Below are positions 53,815-62,755 of a stretch of 64,000 nt of DNA, piece by piece. This DNA is from Pirellulaceae bacterium. Lineage in GTDB: Bacteria > Planctomycetota > Planctomycetia > Pirellulales > Pirellulaceae. The DNA is taken from positions 496,001-560,000 of the forward strand of contig JAHBXT010000001.1 of NCBI GenBank assembly GCA_019636385.1, read 5' to 3'. How positions within the stretch are numbered: position 1 is the stretch's first letter; every line of letters begins with the position of its first letter. A model generated the notes under the pieces. It worked only from the letters and a program-made list of their open reading frames with translations. It did no database searches and was not told the origin of the DNA. A program made the position numbers and the translations under genes.

Positions 53815-56016
53815 ATGGGCAACAGCTCGACAGAGCCGCCGCCGACCACGTTCCAACAACGTTTTCGCGGTTACGTGTGTATCGTTGTCGCCGTTTGCCT
53901 CACACTGTATGTACTAATCGAAGTCAATTTTTCACTGCTAGCACCGCTGAAAGAATTGGCGGTTTTTGGTTCCGCCGGTGTCATTCTGGCCCTGCTGAAA
54001 TTCCCCATGATCGGTCGCTGGCGTAACACCACGGCCTTGCATGTCTTGGATTGGGTGCTGGTCGTGCTAGCGATCGTCTGCTGCGGATACCTGTTGTACC
54101 ACGGAACGCAGCTTGGCCAACGCGCTGCCCTGTATAGCCCGCTGGACCTAGCCGTCGGCGCCGTCGGACTACTGCTGGTTTGGGAGTCCACGCGGCGAGC
54201 CATCGGCTGGGCCGTGCCCTGCTTGTCGGTCATTTTTTTAGTTTACGCGCATGAGAGCATTGCGCAGCAGTTACCCGATTGGATGTTCCCGCACCGTGGA
54301 CAAGATTGGCAATCGCTGATTGGACAGTTGTATTTGCGCACCGAAGGCGTGTTCGGTACGGCGTTGGGCGTAATGTTCAAGTACGTCTTTCTTTTCGTAT
54401 TGTTTGGAGCATTGTTAGAAGCCAGCGGGTCGACCCGGTATATCATCGAAATGGCCTTGCGGTTGTTTGGCCAGCGATCCGGCGGTCCCGCCAAGGTATC
54501 GATTGTGGCCAGCGGACTGATGGGATCGCTGTCTGGCAGCGCCGTGGCCAACGTGGCAACCACCGGCGTGTTTACGATTCCCCTGATGCGCAGTGTCGGC
54601 TTCAAACCGCATATCGCCGCCGGCATCGAAGCCGCAGCGTCATCTGGCGGAGCGCTGGCACCACCTGTGATGGGAGCCGGCGCGTACATGATGCTGGAGA
54701 TTATCAATCGCCAGCCTCCTGTAACCTATTTGGAAGTTATGAAAGCGGCCTTGATCCCCGCCATCTTGTACTATCTGTCGCTGTTCATGCTGGTTCATTT
54801 TCAAGCCAAACGTAACGATGCCCAGGACGACGCGAACCGCAAAGACCATTCACTGGATACTGATGCTGAAATTTCTCGAACTCTATCGTCATCAACCTTG
54901 GCATCTGGCCAGTCGGAGAGTGAACAACCGCCTCCCGTTCGCTGGTATGGATTTGAAGGTGCGACGTTCCTTGGCGCCCTGGCCCTGCTGCTGGCATTTC
55001 TGCTTTGGGGCGCATCACCGTTTCGCGCAGTCAGTTACGCGATGGCCTTCGTTCAGCTCATGATCATTCTCAGTCCGCAAACCAAGGCTTCCAAGCTGGC
55101 GCGTCTGGCCGCCGTTGGTGTTTGGTCATCACTCATCGTTTGTGCCAAATTCTGTTTTCCGAATCTAATCTCGTACTGGCCCGAAGCGTTGATCTGGTCG
55201 ATGGCCGGATCGTGGCTGGTTGCGTTATGCTGGTCAACCTGGCGATCAAAAGTTTTGGACTGCCTGCGTTCAGCAACTAACGGCGGAGTTCCGTTGATCG
55301 TAGCAGCCGCCTGCGTTGGAATAGTCATTGGTCTGGTGTCGCGGACAGGCATTGGCACTGGTGTACCTCAAGCCATTATTCCCCTGGCCGGCAACAATCT
55401 GTTTCTTGGACTATTAGCCATCATGGTCTGCTCGCTCATACTAGGTATGGGCTTGCCATCTGCCGTTTCCTATCTGCTGTTGGCAACCATCATCGGGCCT
55501 GTATTTGCTGATCCGACGTTGGGCGTACCGATCTTGGCTGCTCACCTATTCATCTTTTATTTTGGGATGATGGCCATGGTTACGCCGCCTGTGGCCCTGG
55601 CTGGCTACGCAGCCGCCTCAATTGCCGGAACTGGCGTGATGCAAGCGAGCTGGGCGGCCTTCCGTTTTTCATTGGTCGGCTTTACCCTGCCCTACATGTT
55701 TGTCTATCGCCCAGCGCTCTGCATGATTGGTGACGACGGAGGCGCTCCGCTGGTGCTAGACGTTGTCGTCGCTGTCACGGCTGCTGTCCTTGGTATCCTC
55801 TCGCTGGCGGGAGCACTTTCCGGTTATCTGTTTCATCCGCTCAAGTGGCCGTTGAGAACTCTACTGTTTTTGGCCGCAGCCTGCGCACTCTTTCCCGATC
55901 GTTTCGATCTTCTTGGCCGCTATCTCCAGCTATTCGATATCATCGGAGCACTATTGCTGGCCTCCGTTGCTGTCATTAGCTACTCTGCATCCAAACGTGA
56001 GCACAGTGCAACTTAG
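53815..56016 (+). CDS. TRAP transporter fused permease (DctQM-like)
   Basis: A 733-residue membrane protein in which the small (DctQ-like) and large (DctM-like) subunits are fused, as is usual for TAXI transporters. At least a dozen hydrophobic segments are visible. A hallmark DctM stretch is GLMGSLSGSAVANVATTGVFTIPLM, with MGLPSAVSYLLLATIIGP and FFGMMAMVTPPVALAGYAAASIAG-like sequences later. A hydrophilic loop of about 60 residues (residues 330-385) separates parts of the protein. It uses sodium or a proton gradient to move the substrate held by the lipoprotein encoded immediately before. The ATG follows the lipoprotein stop with no gap. Confidence 0.94.
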   Translation: MGNSSTEPPPTTFQQRFRGYVCIVVAVCLTLYVLIEVNFSLLAPLKELAVFGSAGVILALLKFPMIGRWRNTTALHVLDWVLVVLAIVCCGYLLYHGTQLGQRAALYSPLDLAVGAVGLLLVWESTRRAIGWAVPCLSVIFLVYAHESIAQQLPDWMFPHRGQDWQSLIGQLYLRTEGVFGTALGVMFKYVFLFVLFGALLEASGSTRYIIEMALRLFGQRSGGPAKVSIVASGLMGSLSGSAVANVATTGVFTIPLMRSVGFKPHIAAGIEAAASSGGALAPPVMGAGAYMMLEIINRQPPVTYLEVMKAALIPAILYYLSLFMLVHFQAKRNDAQDDANRKDHSLDTDAEISRTLSSSTLASGQSESEQPPPVRWYGFEGATFLGALALLLAFLLWGASPFRAVSYAMAFVQLMIILSPQTKASKLARLAAVGVWSSLIVCAKFCFPNLISYWPEALIWSMAGSWLVALCWSTWRSKVLDCLRSATNGGVPLIVAAACVGIVIGLVSRTGIGTGVPQAIIPLAGNNLFLGLLAIMVCSLILGMGLPSAVSYLLLATIIGPVFADPTLGVPILAAHLFIFYFGMMAMVTPPVALAGYAAASIAGTGVMQASWAAFRFSLVGFTLPYMFVYRPALCMIGDDGGAPLVLDVVVAVTAAVLGILSLAGALSGYLFHPLKWPLRTLLFLAAACALFPDRFDLLGRYLQLFDIIGALLLASVAVISYSASKREHSAT

Positions 56017-56151
56017 GGTCGAATAAGCGCGACCGCACAATTTTGGCTTCCAACTGCGATACCCTAACGATTTTCAATCCATGGGCACTGGGTATCGGTA
56101 CTCTCCAGCACTGCTGGCTGGAGTCTCACCAGGCAAGCGCCGTCAGGCAAC

Positions 56152-56802
56152 CTACAATTCTACGGTCGATGAGCGCTTCTCAAACAGCGCCCTATAGACA
56201 GGCTGACTGTTCAGCCGTGCGCGGCGCTCGAAGTGCGTAGTGTAGTCCATGGCATGACTGGCCGCGCGCTCCGGTATGTAATGCGGACCGGCTAGTTCAG
56301 TCGTATCCATTACTTCGGCGCAGATGTGCTGGTAGTAGTCCAGTACATCGGTCCAGAAATGAAATTGCCCTCCGGAAACGAGCACGCGTTGAATGTCTTG
56401 CAGCGTTTGATCGTTCAGCACGCGGCGCTTCTTGTGCTTATTGCGCCACCACGGATCTGGAAAGTACACGTGAACGCGCTGAATTGACTGGTCAGGTACC
56501 GTCGAATGCAATACAGCCCGCGCATCGCCGCACAAGACTGTGACATTGGCCAGCCCCAAGCGCGCTAGTCGCTCGGCAGAACGGTGAGCGAACTTAGCTG
56601 CCAGTTCAATACCAATGAAATGCCGTTCCGGCTGCGCATGGGCAGCACTCTGCAAAAATAATCCTTTGCCGGATCCTATTTCCAGCTCTCTGGGCTTATC
56701 TGCCTGAGCGGCAATGATTGTCGCCCAATCCAATGACGCAGTTCGTACGTCGATAGCAGCGCCGGGGCGAGATGCTTGTGTCTTGCGAGACCGATGATTC
56801 AT
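56152..56802 (-). CDS. trmB: tRNA (guanine-N7-)-methyltransferase
   Basis: A 216-residue SAM-dependent enzyme that makes m7G46 in tRNA. Motifs: LEIGSGKGLFLQSAA (SAM binding), FIGIELAAKFAHRSAERLA, the conserved HVYFPDPWWRNKHKKRRVLN, and a C-terminal THFERRARLN-type stretch that contacts tRNA. The N-terminal 30 residues are basic and variable. Divergent from the TIM-barrel gene at 56921; 135 bp after the convergent TRAP permease. A normal housekeeping gene. Confidence 0.95.
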   Translation of the reverse strand: MNHRSRKTQASRPGAAIDVRTASLDWATIIAAQADKPRELEIGSGKGLFLQSAAHAQPERHFIGIELAAKFAHRSAERLARLGLANVTVLCGDARAVLHSTVPDQSIQRVHVYFPDPWWRNKHKKRRVLNDQTLQDIQRVLVSGGQFHFWTDVLDYYQHICAEVMDTTELAGPHYIPERAASHAMDYTTHFERRARLNSQPVYRALFEKRSSTVEL

Positions 56803-56920
56803 GACGGGTAAACCATAACCAGAACTTGCGGCCTTGGATAGACTGCTTTACAGTGGCGACGTTGCGTCGTGATTTGACGAAGACTGACTCGGACAACCGG
56901 ACTTGCAAGTGGGGCCAACC

Positions 56921-57748
56921 ATGCGTATGGCGTTGTGTAATGAATTGTTTCAGGAATGGTCATGGCAGCGCGCCTTGGAGCTAACGGTTCAGTGCGGCTA
57001 CACCGGTTGGGAGATCGCTCCGTTTACCTTAAGCGACAGACCAACTGAGTTACCGTCCTCAGAGCGCCGCCGATTGGCCGCGCAAGTACACAGTGCCGGC
57101 GTTGAGGTCGTGGGCCTGCACTGGTTGTTAGCTAAGACGCAAGGCTACCATTTGACCACTTCGGATGAGGCTACTCGAAGTCGAACAGCAGATTATCTGT
57201 CGCAGTTGTCGCAATTGTGCCGCGACTTAGGCGGTAGCTTGATGGTGCTCGGTTCGCCGCAGCAGCGCAACTTCGACCCGCAACAGATGAACCACCACAG
57301 GGCGACCGATAACGCCGTTACGGTATTAGAACAACTGCTTCCCGCACTTGAGCGGCATCAAGTCACGCTGGCCCTTGAGCCGTTGGGGCCGGGCGAAGGC
57401 AATTTTTGGAATGAAGCCGCACAGGTGGTGCAGGTCATCCAGAGGTTGGATTCGCCTTGGATTCGCTTGCACTTGGACGTCAAAGCCATGAGCACCGAGC
57501 CGCAGCCAATTGCTGACGTGATCCGCCACAACGCGGTCTGGATGCACCACTTTCACGCCAACGATCCCAATCTGCTAGGTCCTGGAATGGGGGATGTCGA
57601 CTTTCAGCCAATCTTTGCGGCGCTCAAGCAAGTCGCCTATCAGGGCTGGATCAGCGTAGAGGTATTTGACTACCGGCCAGGAATTGAAACCATCGCCCGC
57701 GAAAGCATGCGCAACATGCGCGCCGCCATGCAAGCCAGCGGACTGTAG
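56921..57748 (+). CDS. Sugar phosphate isomerase/epimerase (AP-endonuclease-2-type TIM barrel)
   Basis: A 275-residue cytoplasmic TIM-barrel protein from the ATG at 56921 (a second Met is two codons later; the frame opens at a TTG at 56903). No signal peptide. Metal-ligand motifs: HWLLAKTQGYHL, LALEPLGPGEGNFWNE (Glu), LHLDVKAMSTE (Asp), WMHHFHANDPNLLGPGMGD (His residues), and VEVFDYRPG. The pattern fits xylose isomerase-like epimerases such as hydroxypyruvate isomerase or tagatose-epimerase types. Substrate undetermined. It is convergent with the flavoprotein gene, sharing a hairpin terminator. Confidence 0.88.
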   Translation: MRMALCNELFQEWSWQRALELTVQCGYTGWEIAPFTLSDRPTELPSSERRRLAAQVHSAGVEVVGLHWLLAKTQGYHLTTSDEATRSRTADYLSQLSQLCRDLGGSLMVLGSPQQRNFDPQQMNHHRATDNAVTVLEQLLPALERHQVTLALEPLGPGEGNFWNEAAQVVQVIQRLDSPWIRLHLDVKAMSTEPQPIADVIRHNAVWMHHFHANDPNLLGPGMGDVDFQPIFAALKQVAYQGWISVEVFDYRPGIETIARESMRNMRAAMQASGL

Positions 57749-57752
57749 AGGC

Positions 57753-57779
57753 CCCGCGTGTTGATTAGCAACCTGCGGG
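57753..57779 (+). terminator. Two-part hairpin with short U-rich tail
   Basis: Outer arms cccgc/gcggg and inner arms gttg/caac close an ATTAG loop, with a small internal loop between them. On the plus strand it is followed by TTGTATTT. It sits between two convergent genes and probably ends the TIM-barrel transcript, possibly both. Confidence 0.5.
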
Positions 57780-57786
57780 TTGTATT

Positions 57787-59232
57787 TCAGTTTTCGCGCA
57801 GGCAGTGCATGTTGGCCATGGAGATTCCGCTGACGATGGCACCGACAATGCCTACAAAGCCTTGATCTGTCCCGCAGAGAAACAAGTTTTTCAGATGTGT
57901 CGTACCATCCAGCTTCTTATCGGGGGCACCGTAGACCGCCCCGTTTTCGTGCGAAGTGAAGCGACGAATCGTCTTGGGAGTGAACACGTCAGTGTCCACC
58001 ACATGCCGGCGGAAGTCGGGCACAAATCGTACGGCCGAGGCAACGCTGCGGTCATACCACCACATCTTCTGCCGCTGATATTCTTGTTCGTCCAACTGCG
58101 TCCAGCGATCAAAGTCGGCGATCGTCGTTAGGCGGATAATGCCGTCTTGCAAATTACCAAGCTCACTCGCGTATTGATAATTATTGGGACTGCAGATCAC
58201 GCCGGTGCGGGCGTCACACAACTGGCCTACGGGTCGCCGCCACTCAAAGGTGGGGCTGTCATTGTAGAACACGATAGTCTCACCAAAGCCCACCTCTTTG
58301 GGCTGTTTATCCAGCACCGATATCGACTCGATGAATGTCAACTGACCAGCGGATTGCAAAGGAGCGGTTTGGGTCAGGTCACTGCACAAACGCTGGGTTT
58401 CCAACATTCCGGCGCTGGACAAAATTCGCTTGCCCTCCAAGAATTCGCCATTTTCTAAAACGACTCCGATGGCACGGCCATCTTCCACTTTGATCGACGC
58501 CACTGAACTGCGGAGCTTCAATTCACCGCCCAGCGCCCGAAAACGACGCACTAAATGCTTCAAAATCAGGCGCACACCGGCCAACGGTCTGGCAAAGCCT
58601 TCTAAGAAAATACTGCGAAACATAATGCAGAATTGGCCAAAATCCATATCATCTTCGCGCGCGTTGCCATACCACATCAGCGGGCACAACAGCATTTCAA
58701 CCAGCAACGGATCACTCAGGCACTGGCCCAGGAATTCTCGCGCCGAGCCACCGAAATTATCTTGCGATAGATCGTCGTAGTCGACCAACTGCTCGAGCAG
58801 CTTATCGAAACCGGCTCGCTGCGTGGGAAAGTTGCGGGCAATTTCGCTGCGCAATAGCTCGATATCATTGTTGAACGCCAAGCGAATCCCGGGGAAGGCG
58901 ATGGCCGATCCAATTTGCGGAGCTAGCTCGAAATCTTCCCAGCGAAATCGCAGCTGCCTGAGCAACCGCGCCAAAGGCCCTTTTTTGGTACCCGGTGGCG
59001 TAAAATTGGTGACTGCGTGCAGGCCAACATCGTAGTTGCGGCCACCCAGACGATAAAATCCATTCAAGCCACCGATCGTCCAGTGCTTTTCAAGAATGCA
59101 AACCTTCTGATCATAGTACGCTAGCCGAATGCCGGCGGCCAAGCCTGACATTCCTGCACCAATGATGATCGTGTCGTACACGGAAATACACCCAGACTCG
59201 GTATCAAACACCTGGTCGCAACGATTCGCCAT
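57787..59232 (-). CDS. FAD-dependent oxidoreductase (phytoene desaturase/RetSat-like)
   Basis: A 481-residue flavoprotein. A dinucleotide motif (DTIIIGAGMSGLAAGIRLAY) near residue 20 is followed by the GG-linked stretch KHWTIGGLNGFYRLGGRNYD, and it ends with the second FAD motif FLCGTDQGFVGIVGAIVSG. The middle is rich in aromatic and Arg residues. The family includes carotenoid desaturases and retinol saturases, so the substrate is probably a polyene or other lipid. The start is uncertain: the ATG at 59232 or a GTG at 59181. It is encoded directly after an acyl carrier protein gene on the same strand, which suggests an acyl substrate; no carotenoid genes are nearby. Confidence 0.87.
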   Translation of the reverse strand: MANRCDQVFDTESGCISVYDTIIIGAGMSGLAAGIRLAYYDQKVCILEKHWTIGGLNGFYRLGGRNYDVGLHAVTNFTPPGTKKGPLARLLRQLRFRWEDFELAPQIGSAIAFPGIRLAFNNDIELLRSEIARNFPTQRAGFDKLLEQLVDYDDLSQDNFGGSAREFLGQCLSDPLLVEMLLCPLMWYGNAREDDMDFGQFCIMFRSIFLEGFARPLAGVRLILKHLVRRFRALGGELKLRSSVASIKVEDGRAIGVVLENGEFLEGKRILSSAGMLETQRLCSDLTQTAPLQSAGQLTFIESISVLDKQPKEVGFGETIVFYNDSPTFEWRRPVGQLCDARTGVICSPNNYQYASELGNLQDGIIRLTTIADFDRWTQLDEQEYQRQKMWWYDRSVASAVRFVPDFRRHVVDTDVFTPKTIRRFTSHENGAVYGAPDKKLDGTTHLKNLFLCGTDQGFVGIVGAIVSGISMANMHCLREN

Positions 59233-59314
59233 GGTGGACGCGCTGGCCCAGGAGTGGCAGCAGAACCGGCACTAGGCGATCCGAAGCACCACCGATGGCC
59301 TACTTTTGGGATGG

Positions 59315-59566
59315 CTAGATTTCTGCCATCTTGGGCTCAAGGTATCGGACCGTGCTGGCCATGCTGGCTAGTTGTGGATAATCTTCTTCGGGCACGTGAA
59401 TGCGGTGGCGCTTGCGCAGCTCCATCACGATGTCCAGAAAATCCATGCTATCCAGTTCAAGCTGCTCGCGAAACGTGGCGTCGTCGTTCAAGTTGCTCAG
59501 GTCTTCATCGGGGGCGATATCACTGAGAATATCCAGGATTTCATCGCGAATTTCGGTCGGACCCAT
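59315..59566 (-). CDS. Acyl carrier protein-like protein
   Basis: An 83-residue ACP from the ATG at 59566 (the frame opens at 59608). The 4-helix pattern is clear and the phosphopantetheine site reads LELDSMDFLDIVMELRK (Ser in DSM). It is acidic overall, as expected. It is not in a fatty-acid gene cluster; the gene is 82 bp upstream of a RetSat-like flavoprotein on the same strand, so it may carry an acyl chain for a specialised pathway. Not obviously the housekeeping ACP, which would usually lie next to fabF. Confidence 0.9.
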   Translation of the reverse strand: MGPTEIRDEILDILSDIAPDEDLSNLNDDATFREQLELDSMDFLDIVMELRKRHRIHVPEEDYPQLASMASTVRYLEPKMAEI

Positions 59567-59825
59567 CGGTCGTCGGCTCCTCAAATAATTTCTAGAACAC
59601 CCTACCACGGCTCATCGTTGGCCAAGGCCCGTTTGGCGACTGGCAAGTTGCCGGGGAATGATACTCCACAGGCTGTGTTTCGCCTAGGCTTGACCGCCTC
59701 GCACCTCTCAAGATCGGGGCTGCCGGTTGAGATTGATGTTGTAAGTTGCCGTTTCGCAATTGCTTGAAACGGCGATTCGGGGTATCTTCGCAAGCAAAAT
59801 TTGCTTGGAAGCGAGGAAAAAGACT

Positions 59826-61883
59826 ATGCGCCATTCTACTACAACCATTGAAAAGCTGGTTGTCGACACGATTCGCACTTTGAGTATGGACGCGGTTCAA
59901 GCCGCCAACAGCGGACATCCGGGCACGCCTATGGCGTTGGCCCCGGTGGCCTTTCAGCTGTGGACCGGTTCACTGCGTTTTGCTCCCGACCAGCCGTTCT
60001 GGCCAGGCCGCGATCGATTTGTGCTCAGCTGCGGCCATGCATCGATGCTGCTGTACTCGCTACTGCACTTGGCAGGGGTCAAGGCCACCGACGATCAGGG
60101 CCAGGTATTGGATCGTCCCAGTATCACCCTTGACAACATCCGCCAGTTTCGCCAGTTACACAGCCCTTGCGCTGGCCACCCTGAGTACGGCGAAGCGGCA
60201 GGCATCGAGACCACCACGGGGCCGCTCGGTCAAGGCGTGGGCAATAGTGTCGGCATGGCCATGGCCGCCAAGTGGCTGGGCGCAACCTACAACCGCCGTG
60301 ACTTTGAGCTGTTCAACTACAACGTCCATGCGCTGTGTGGCGACGGTGATCTGATGGAAGGTGTCTCGTATGAAGCGGCGTCGCTGGCCGGGCACCTGAA
60401 ACTGGGCAATCTGTGCTGGATTTACGATGACAATCAAATCACCATTGAAGGCGAAACACATCTTGCCTTTAGCGAAAATGTCGAACAACGATTCACAGGT
60501 TTGGGCTGGAACGTACTACGTGTGGCCGACGCGAATGACCTAGATGCCTTGGCGGCTGCCTTCGAGTCGTTCGAAGGCTGTACCGACAAGCCGACTTTGA
60601 TCATCGTCCGCAGTGTCATCGGTTTTGGGTCTCCTAACAAAGCCAATTCGCATTCTGCCCACGGATCGCCGCTTGGCGAGGATGAGATCAAGTTGACGAA
60701 AGAATTCTATGGCTGGCCGGACGAAAAATTCCTAGTCCCCGCCGAGGCCGTCGAATACTTTGCCGATACTCTTGGCAAACGTGGACATGAAGCCCATGCT
60801 CAATGGCTCTCGTTGTTCTCGAAATACCGCGCCAACTACCCTGCTGAGGCGCAACAATTGGATGCACTGTTTGCACGGCGATTGCCGGCTGGCTGGGATA
60901 GCGGACTGAAACCATTTTCCGCCGATGATAAGCCGATGGCCACGCGCGTCAGTAGTGGCAAGGTGTTGAACATGCTGGCTCCACATCTGCCGTGGATGAT
61001 CGGCGGTTCGGCCGATCTGGCGCCCAGTACGATGACGCTTCTGGGTGGTCAAAGTGACTTTAGTAACCACGATTATTCTGGTCGCAATTTTCGATTTGGA
61101 ATTCGCGAACACGCTATGGCAGCGGCTCTCAATGGCATGGCGCTCAGCGGCCTGCGACCCTTTGGGGCAACTTTCTTTGTGTTTACCGACTACTTGCGTC
61201 CGAGCATGAGACTCAGCAGCCTCATGCACCAGCCGGTGCTGTACGTACTGACGCACGACTCGATTGGCGTTGGCGAGGATGGTCCGACACACCAGCCCGT
61301 CGAGCATCTGGCGGCTTGTCGCGCGATCCCAGGGTTGTTTGTCTATCGTCCGGCCGATGCCAACGAAGTCCTGGAATGCTACCGAATCATCATGCAGCGC
61401 GGCGATCAGCCCGCCGCCCTGGTTTTGTCACGTCAGAACGTGCCGACGCTCGATCGCTCGCGCTACGCTCCTGCAGCCGGCGTGCAGCGCGGCGGATATG
61501 TGCTGTCGGATTGCGACGGCCAGCCAGACTGCGTTTTGATCGGCACTGGAACCGAGATTGAGCTGTGCTTGAAAGCCGCCGAAGAACTGTCCAGCCTGAG
61601 CATTCGAGCTCGCGTGGTCAGCATGCCTTGCCAAGAGCTGTTCGACGAGCAATCTGCCGAGTACCGGGATAGCGTATTGCCGCCAAGTTGCGCGACGCGG
61701 ATTGCGTGCGAAGCTGGTCTGAGACAGGGGTGGGACAAGTATATCGGCCACGACGGCTATTTCGTGGGCATGTTTGGATTCGGCGCGTCAGGCCCTGCAG
61801 GAACCCTGTACAACCACTTCAAGATTACCGCTGATCAGATCGTGGCCTGCGCGCGAATTGCCGTTTCGGGTGGTGAAGAATAA
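59826..61883 (+). CDS. tkt: Transketolase
   Basis: A 685-residue thiamine-diphosphate enzyme of the pentose phosphate pathway, which moves two-carbon units between sugar phosphates. The ATG at 59826 follows GAGG. Motifs: SGHPGTPMALAPVAFQLW (His), FVLSCGHASMLLYSLLHL, TTGPLGQGVGNSVGMA, the ThDP-binding GDGDLMEGVSYEAASLAGHL with YDDNQITIEG, then the Glu region RFGIREHAMAAALNGM and THDSIGVGEDGPTHQPVEHL. It ends in GFGASGPAGTLYNHFKIT. Length is normal. The 3' end overlaps the convergent methyltransferase gene by 49 bp. Confidence 0.96.
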   Translation: MRHSTTTIEKLVVDTIRTLSMDAVQAANSGHPGTPMALAPVAFQLWTGSLRFAPDQPFWPGRDRFVLSCGHASMLLYSLLHLAGVKATDDQGQVLDRPSITLDNIRQFRQLHSPCAGHPEYGEAAGIETTTGPLGQGVGNSVGMAMAAKWLGATYNRRDFELFNYNVHALCGDGDLMEGVSYEAASLAGHLKLGNLCWIYDDNQITIEGETHLAFSENVEQRFTGLGWNVLRVADANDLDALAAAFESFEGCTDKPTLIIVRSVIGFGSPNKANSHSAHGSPLGEDEIKLTKEFYGWPDEKFLVPAEAVEYFADTLGKRGHEAHAQWLSLFSKYRANYPAEAQQLDALFARRLPAGWDSGLKPFSADDKPMATRVSSGKVLNMLAPHLPWMIGGSADLAPSTMTLLGGQSDFSNHDYSGRNFRFGIREHAMAAALNGMALSGLRPFGATFFVFTDYLRPSMRLSSLMHQPVLYVLTHDSIGVGEDGPTHQPVEHLAACRAIPGLFVYRPADANEVLECYRIIMQRGDQPAALVLSRQNVPTLDRSRYAPAAGVQRGGYVLSDCDGQPDCVLIGTGTEIELCLKAAEELSSLSIRARVVSMPCQELFDEQSAEYRDSVLPPSCATRIACEAGLRQGWDKYIGHDGYFVGMFGFGASGPAGTLYNHFKITADQIVACARIAVSGGEE

Positions 61884-62641
61884 GCGGTGCGGAGAGCCAC
61901 AATGCGCAAGCGGCGATAGTCGGCCCACCACGCTCCATCACGCCATAAACTATCGCGCACGCGGCTTTCGATCCGGATCATCAGCTCTGGCCACAACTCG
62001 ACGGGCACGCTGGCCAGCGTTTGGTGGCGAAACATTCGCAACCAGTTCTGCAGTCCGTGCCGCGCGTCCTCCAGTCGCGTGGGACGATCGAACAGTTCTG
62101 CGGAGCGAACTTCAAAGCCGGTCTGCTCCAATAGCCCAGTGTATTGGCTGATGCTGGGAAAATAATTCTCGGCTGACACCGGTTGACCGGTCATTTCCAA
62201 AATCACATCTTGCAATGCACCAACGATTCGCTGCACGTTACCGCGACCGCCGAATTCAACAACCAGTCGTCCAGCCGGCTTGAGCAGTGCCGCCATACAC
62301 TGAGCGGCTTGCTCGGCGCGATGCACCCAATGCAATGCAGCATTCGAAAAGATGGCGTCGAAGGTCGGCTGTCCGTGATACTTGGAAATATCAGCCTCGA
62401 TGAACTGGATATGGGGATAGAGCCGATTGGCCTGGGCAATCATTTCCGACGAGCTATCCAAGCCCACTACCTCTGCACCGGATAACGCGATTTTACTTGT
62501 CAGGTGTCCAGTCCCACAACCGACGTCCAAAATCCGCTCGCCTGCCTGAGGTGCCAACAGCTCCAATACTCCAGCGCCCAACTGACTCACAAAAGCGTGC
62601 TTACCGTCGTACAGTCCGGCGTCCCACTGGGTTTTGCTCAT
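61835..62641 (-). CDS. SAM-dependent methyltransferase (trans-aconitate-methyltransferase-like)
   Basis: A 268-residue methyltransferase. Motif I is ILDVGCGTGHLTSKIA, followed by VVGLDSSSEMIAQA and the aromatic motif FDAIFSNAALHWVHRAEQA that is characteristic of the trans-aconitate 2-methyltransferase group. The product is unconfirmed; that family also includes other small-acid O-methylases. The C-terminal stretch is encoded on the strand opposite the last codons of tkt (49-bp overlap), so its last 15 or so residues share DNA with transketolase. Alone on its strand in this part; the downstream gene is 3' of tkt. Confidence 0.88.
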   Translation of the reverse strand: MSKTQWDAGLYDGKHAFVSQLGAGVLELLAPQAGERILDVGCGTGHLTSKIALSGAEVVGLDSSSEMIAQANRLYPHIQFIEADISKYHGQPTFDAIFSNAALHWVHRAEQAAQCMAALLKPAGRLVVEFGGRGNVQRIVGALQDVILEMTGQPVSAENYFPSISQYTGLLEQTGFEVRSAELFDRPTRLEDARHGLQNWLRMFRHQTLASVPVELWPELMIRIESRVRDSLWRDGAWWADYRRLRIVALRTAYSSPPETAIRAQATI

Positions 62642-62661
62642 TAGAAGTTACCCTCCGACTT

Positions 62662-62684
62662 GTAGCTACGCTCGCCAGAACATG
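62662..62684 (+). repeat. Dispersed intergenic repeat, copy 4
   Basis: It reads gtagctacgctcgccagaac plus atg, matching the first 20 bases of the family consensus. It lies in the short gap between the methyltransferase and NMT1-like genes. Confidence 0.4.
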
Positions 62685-62755
62685 AACCTGGATCGACATC
62701 CCCGCTGCCTGCGCGACAGCAACTGCCCCAAACTTGCTTCGTCATCCGCGCCACC

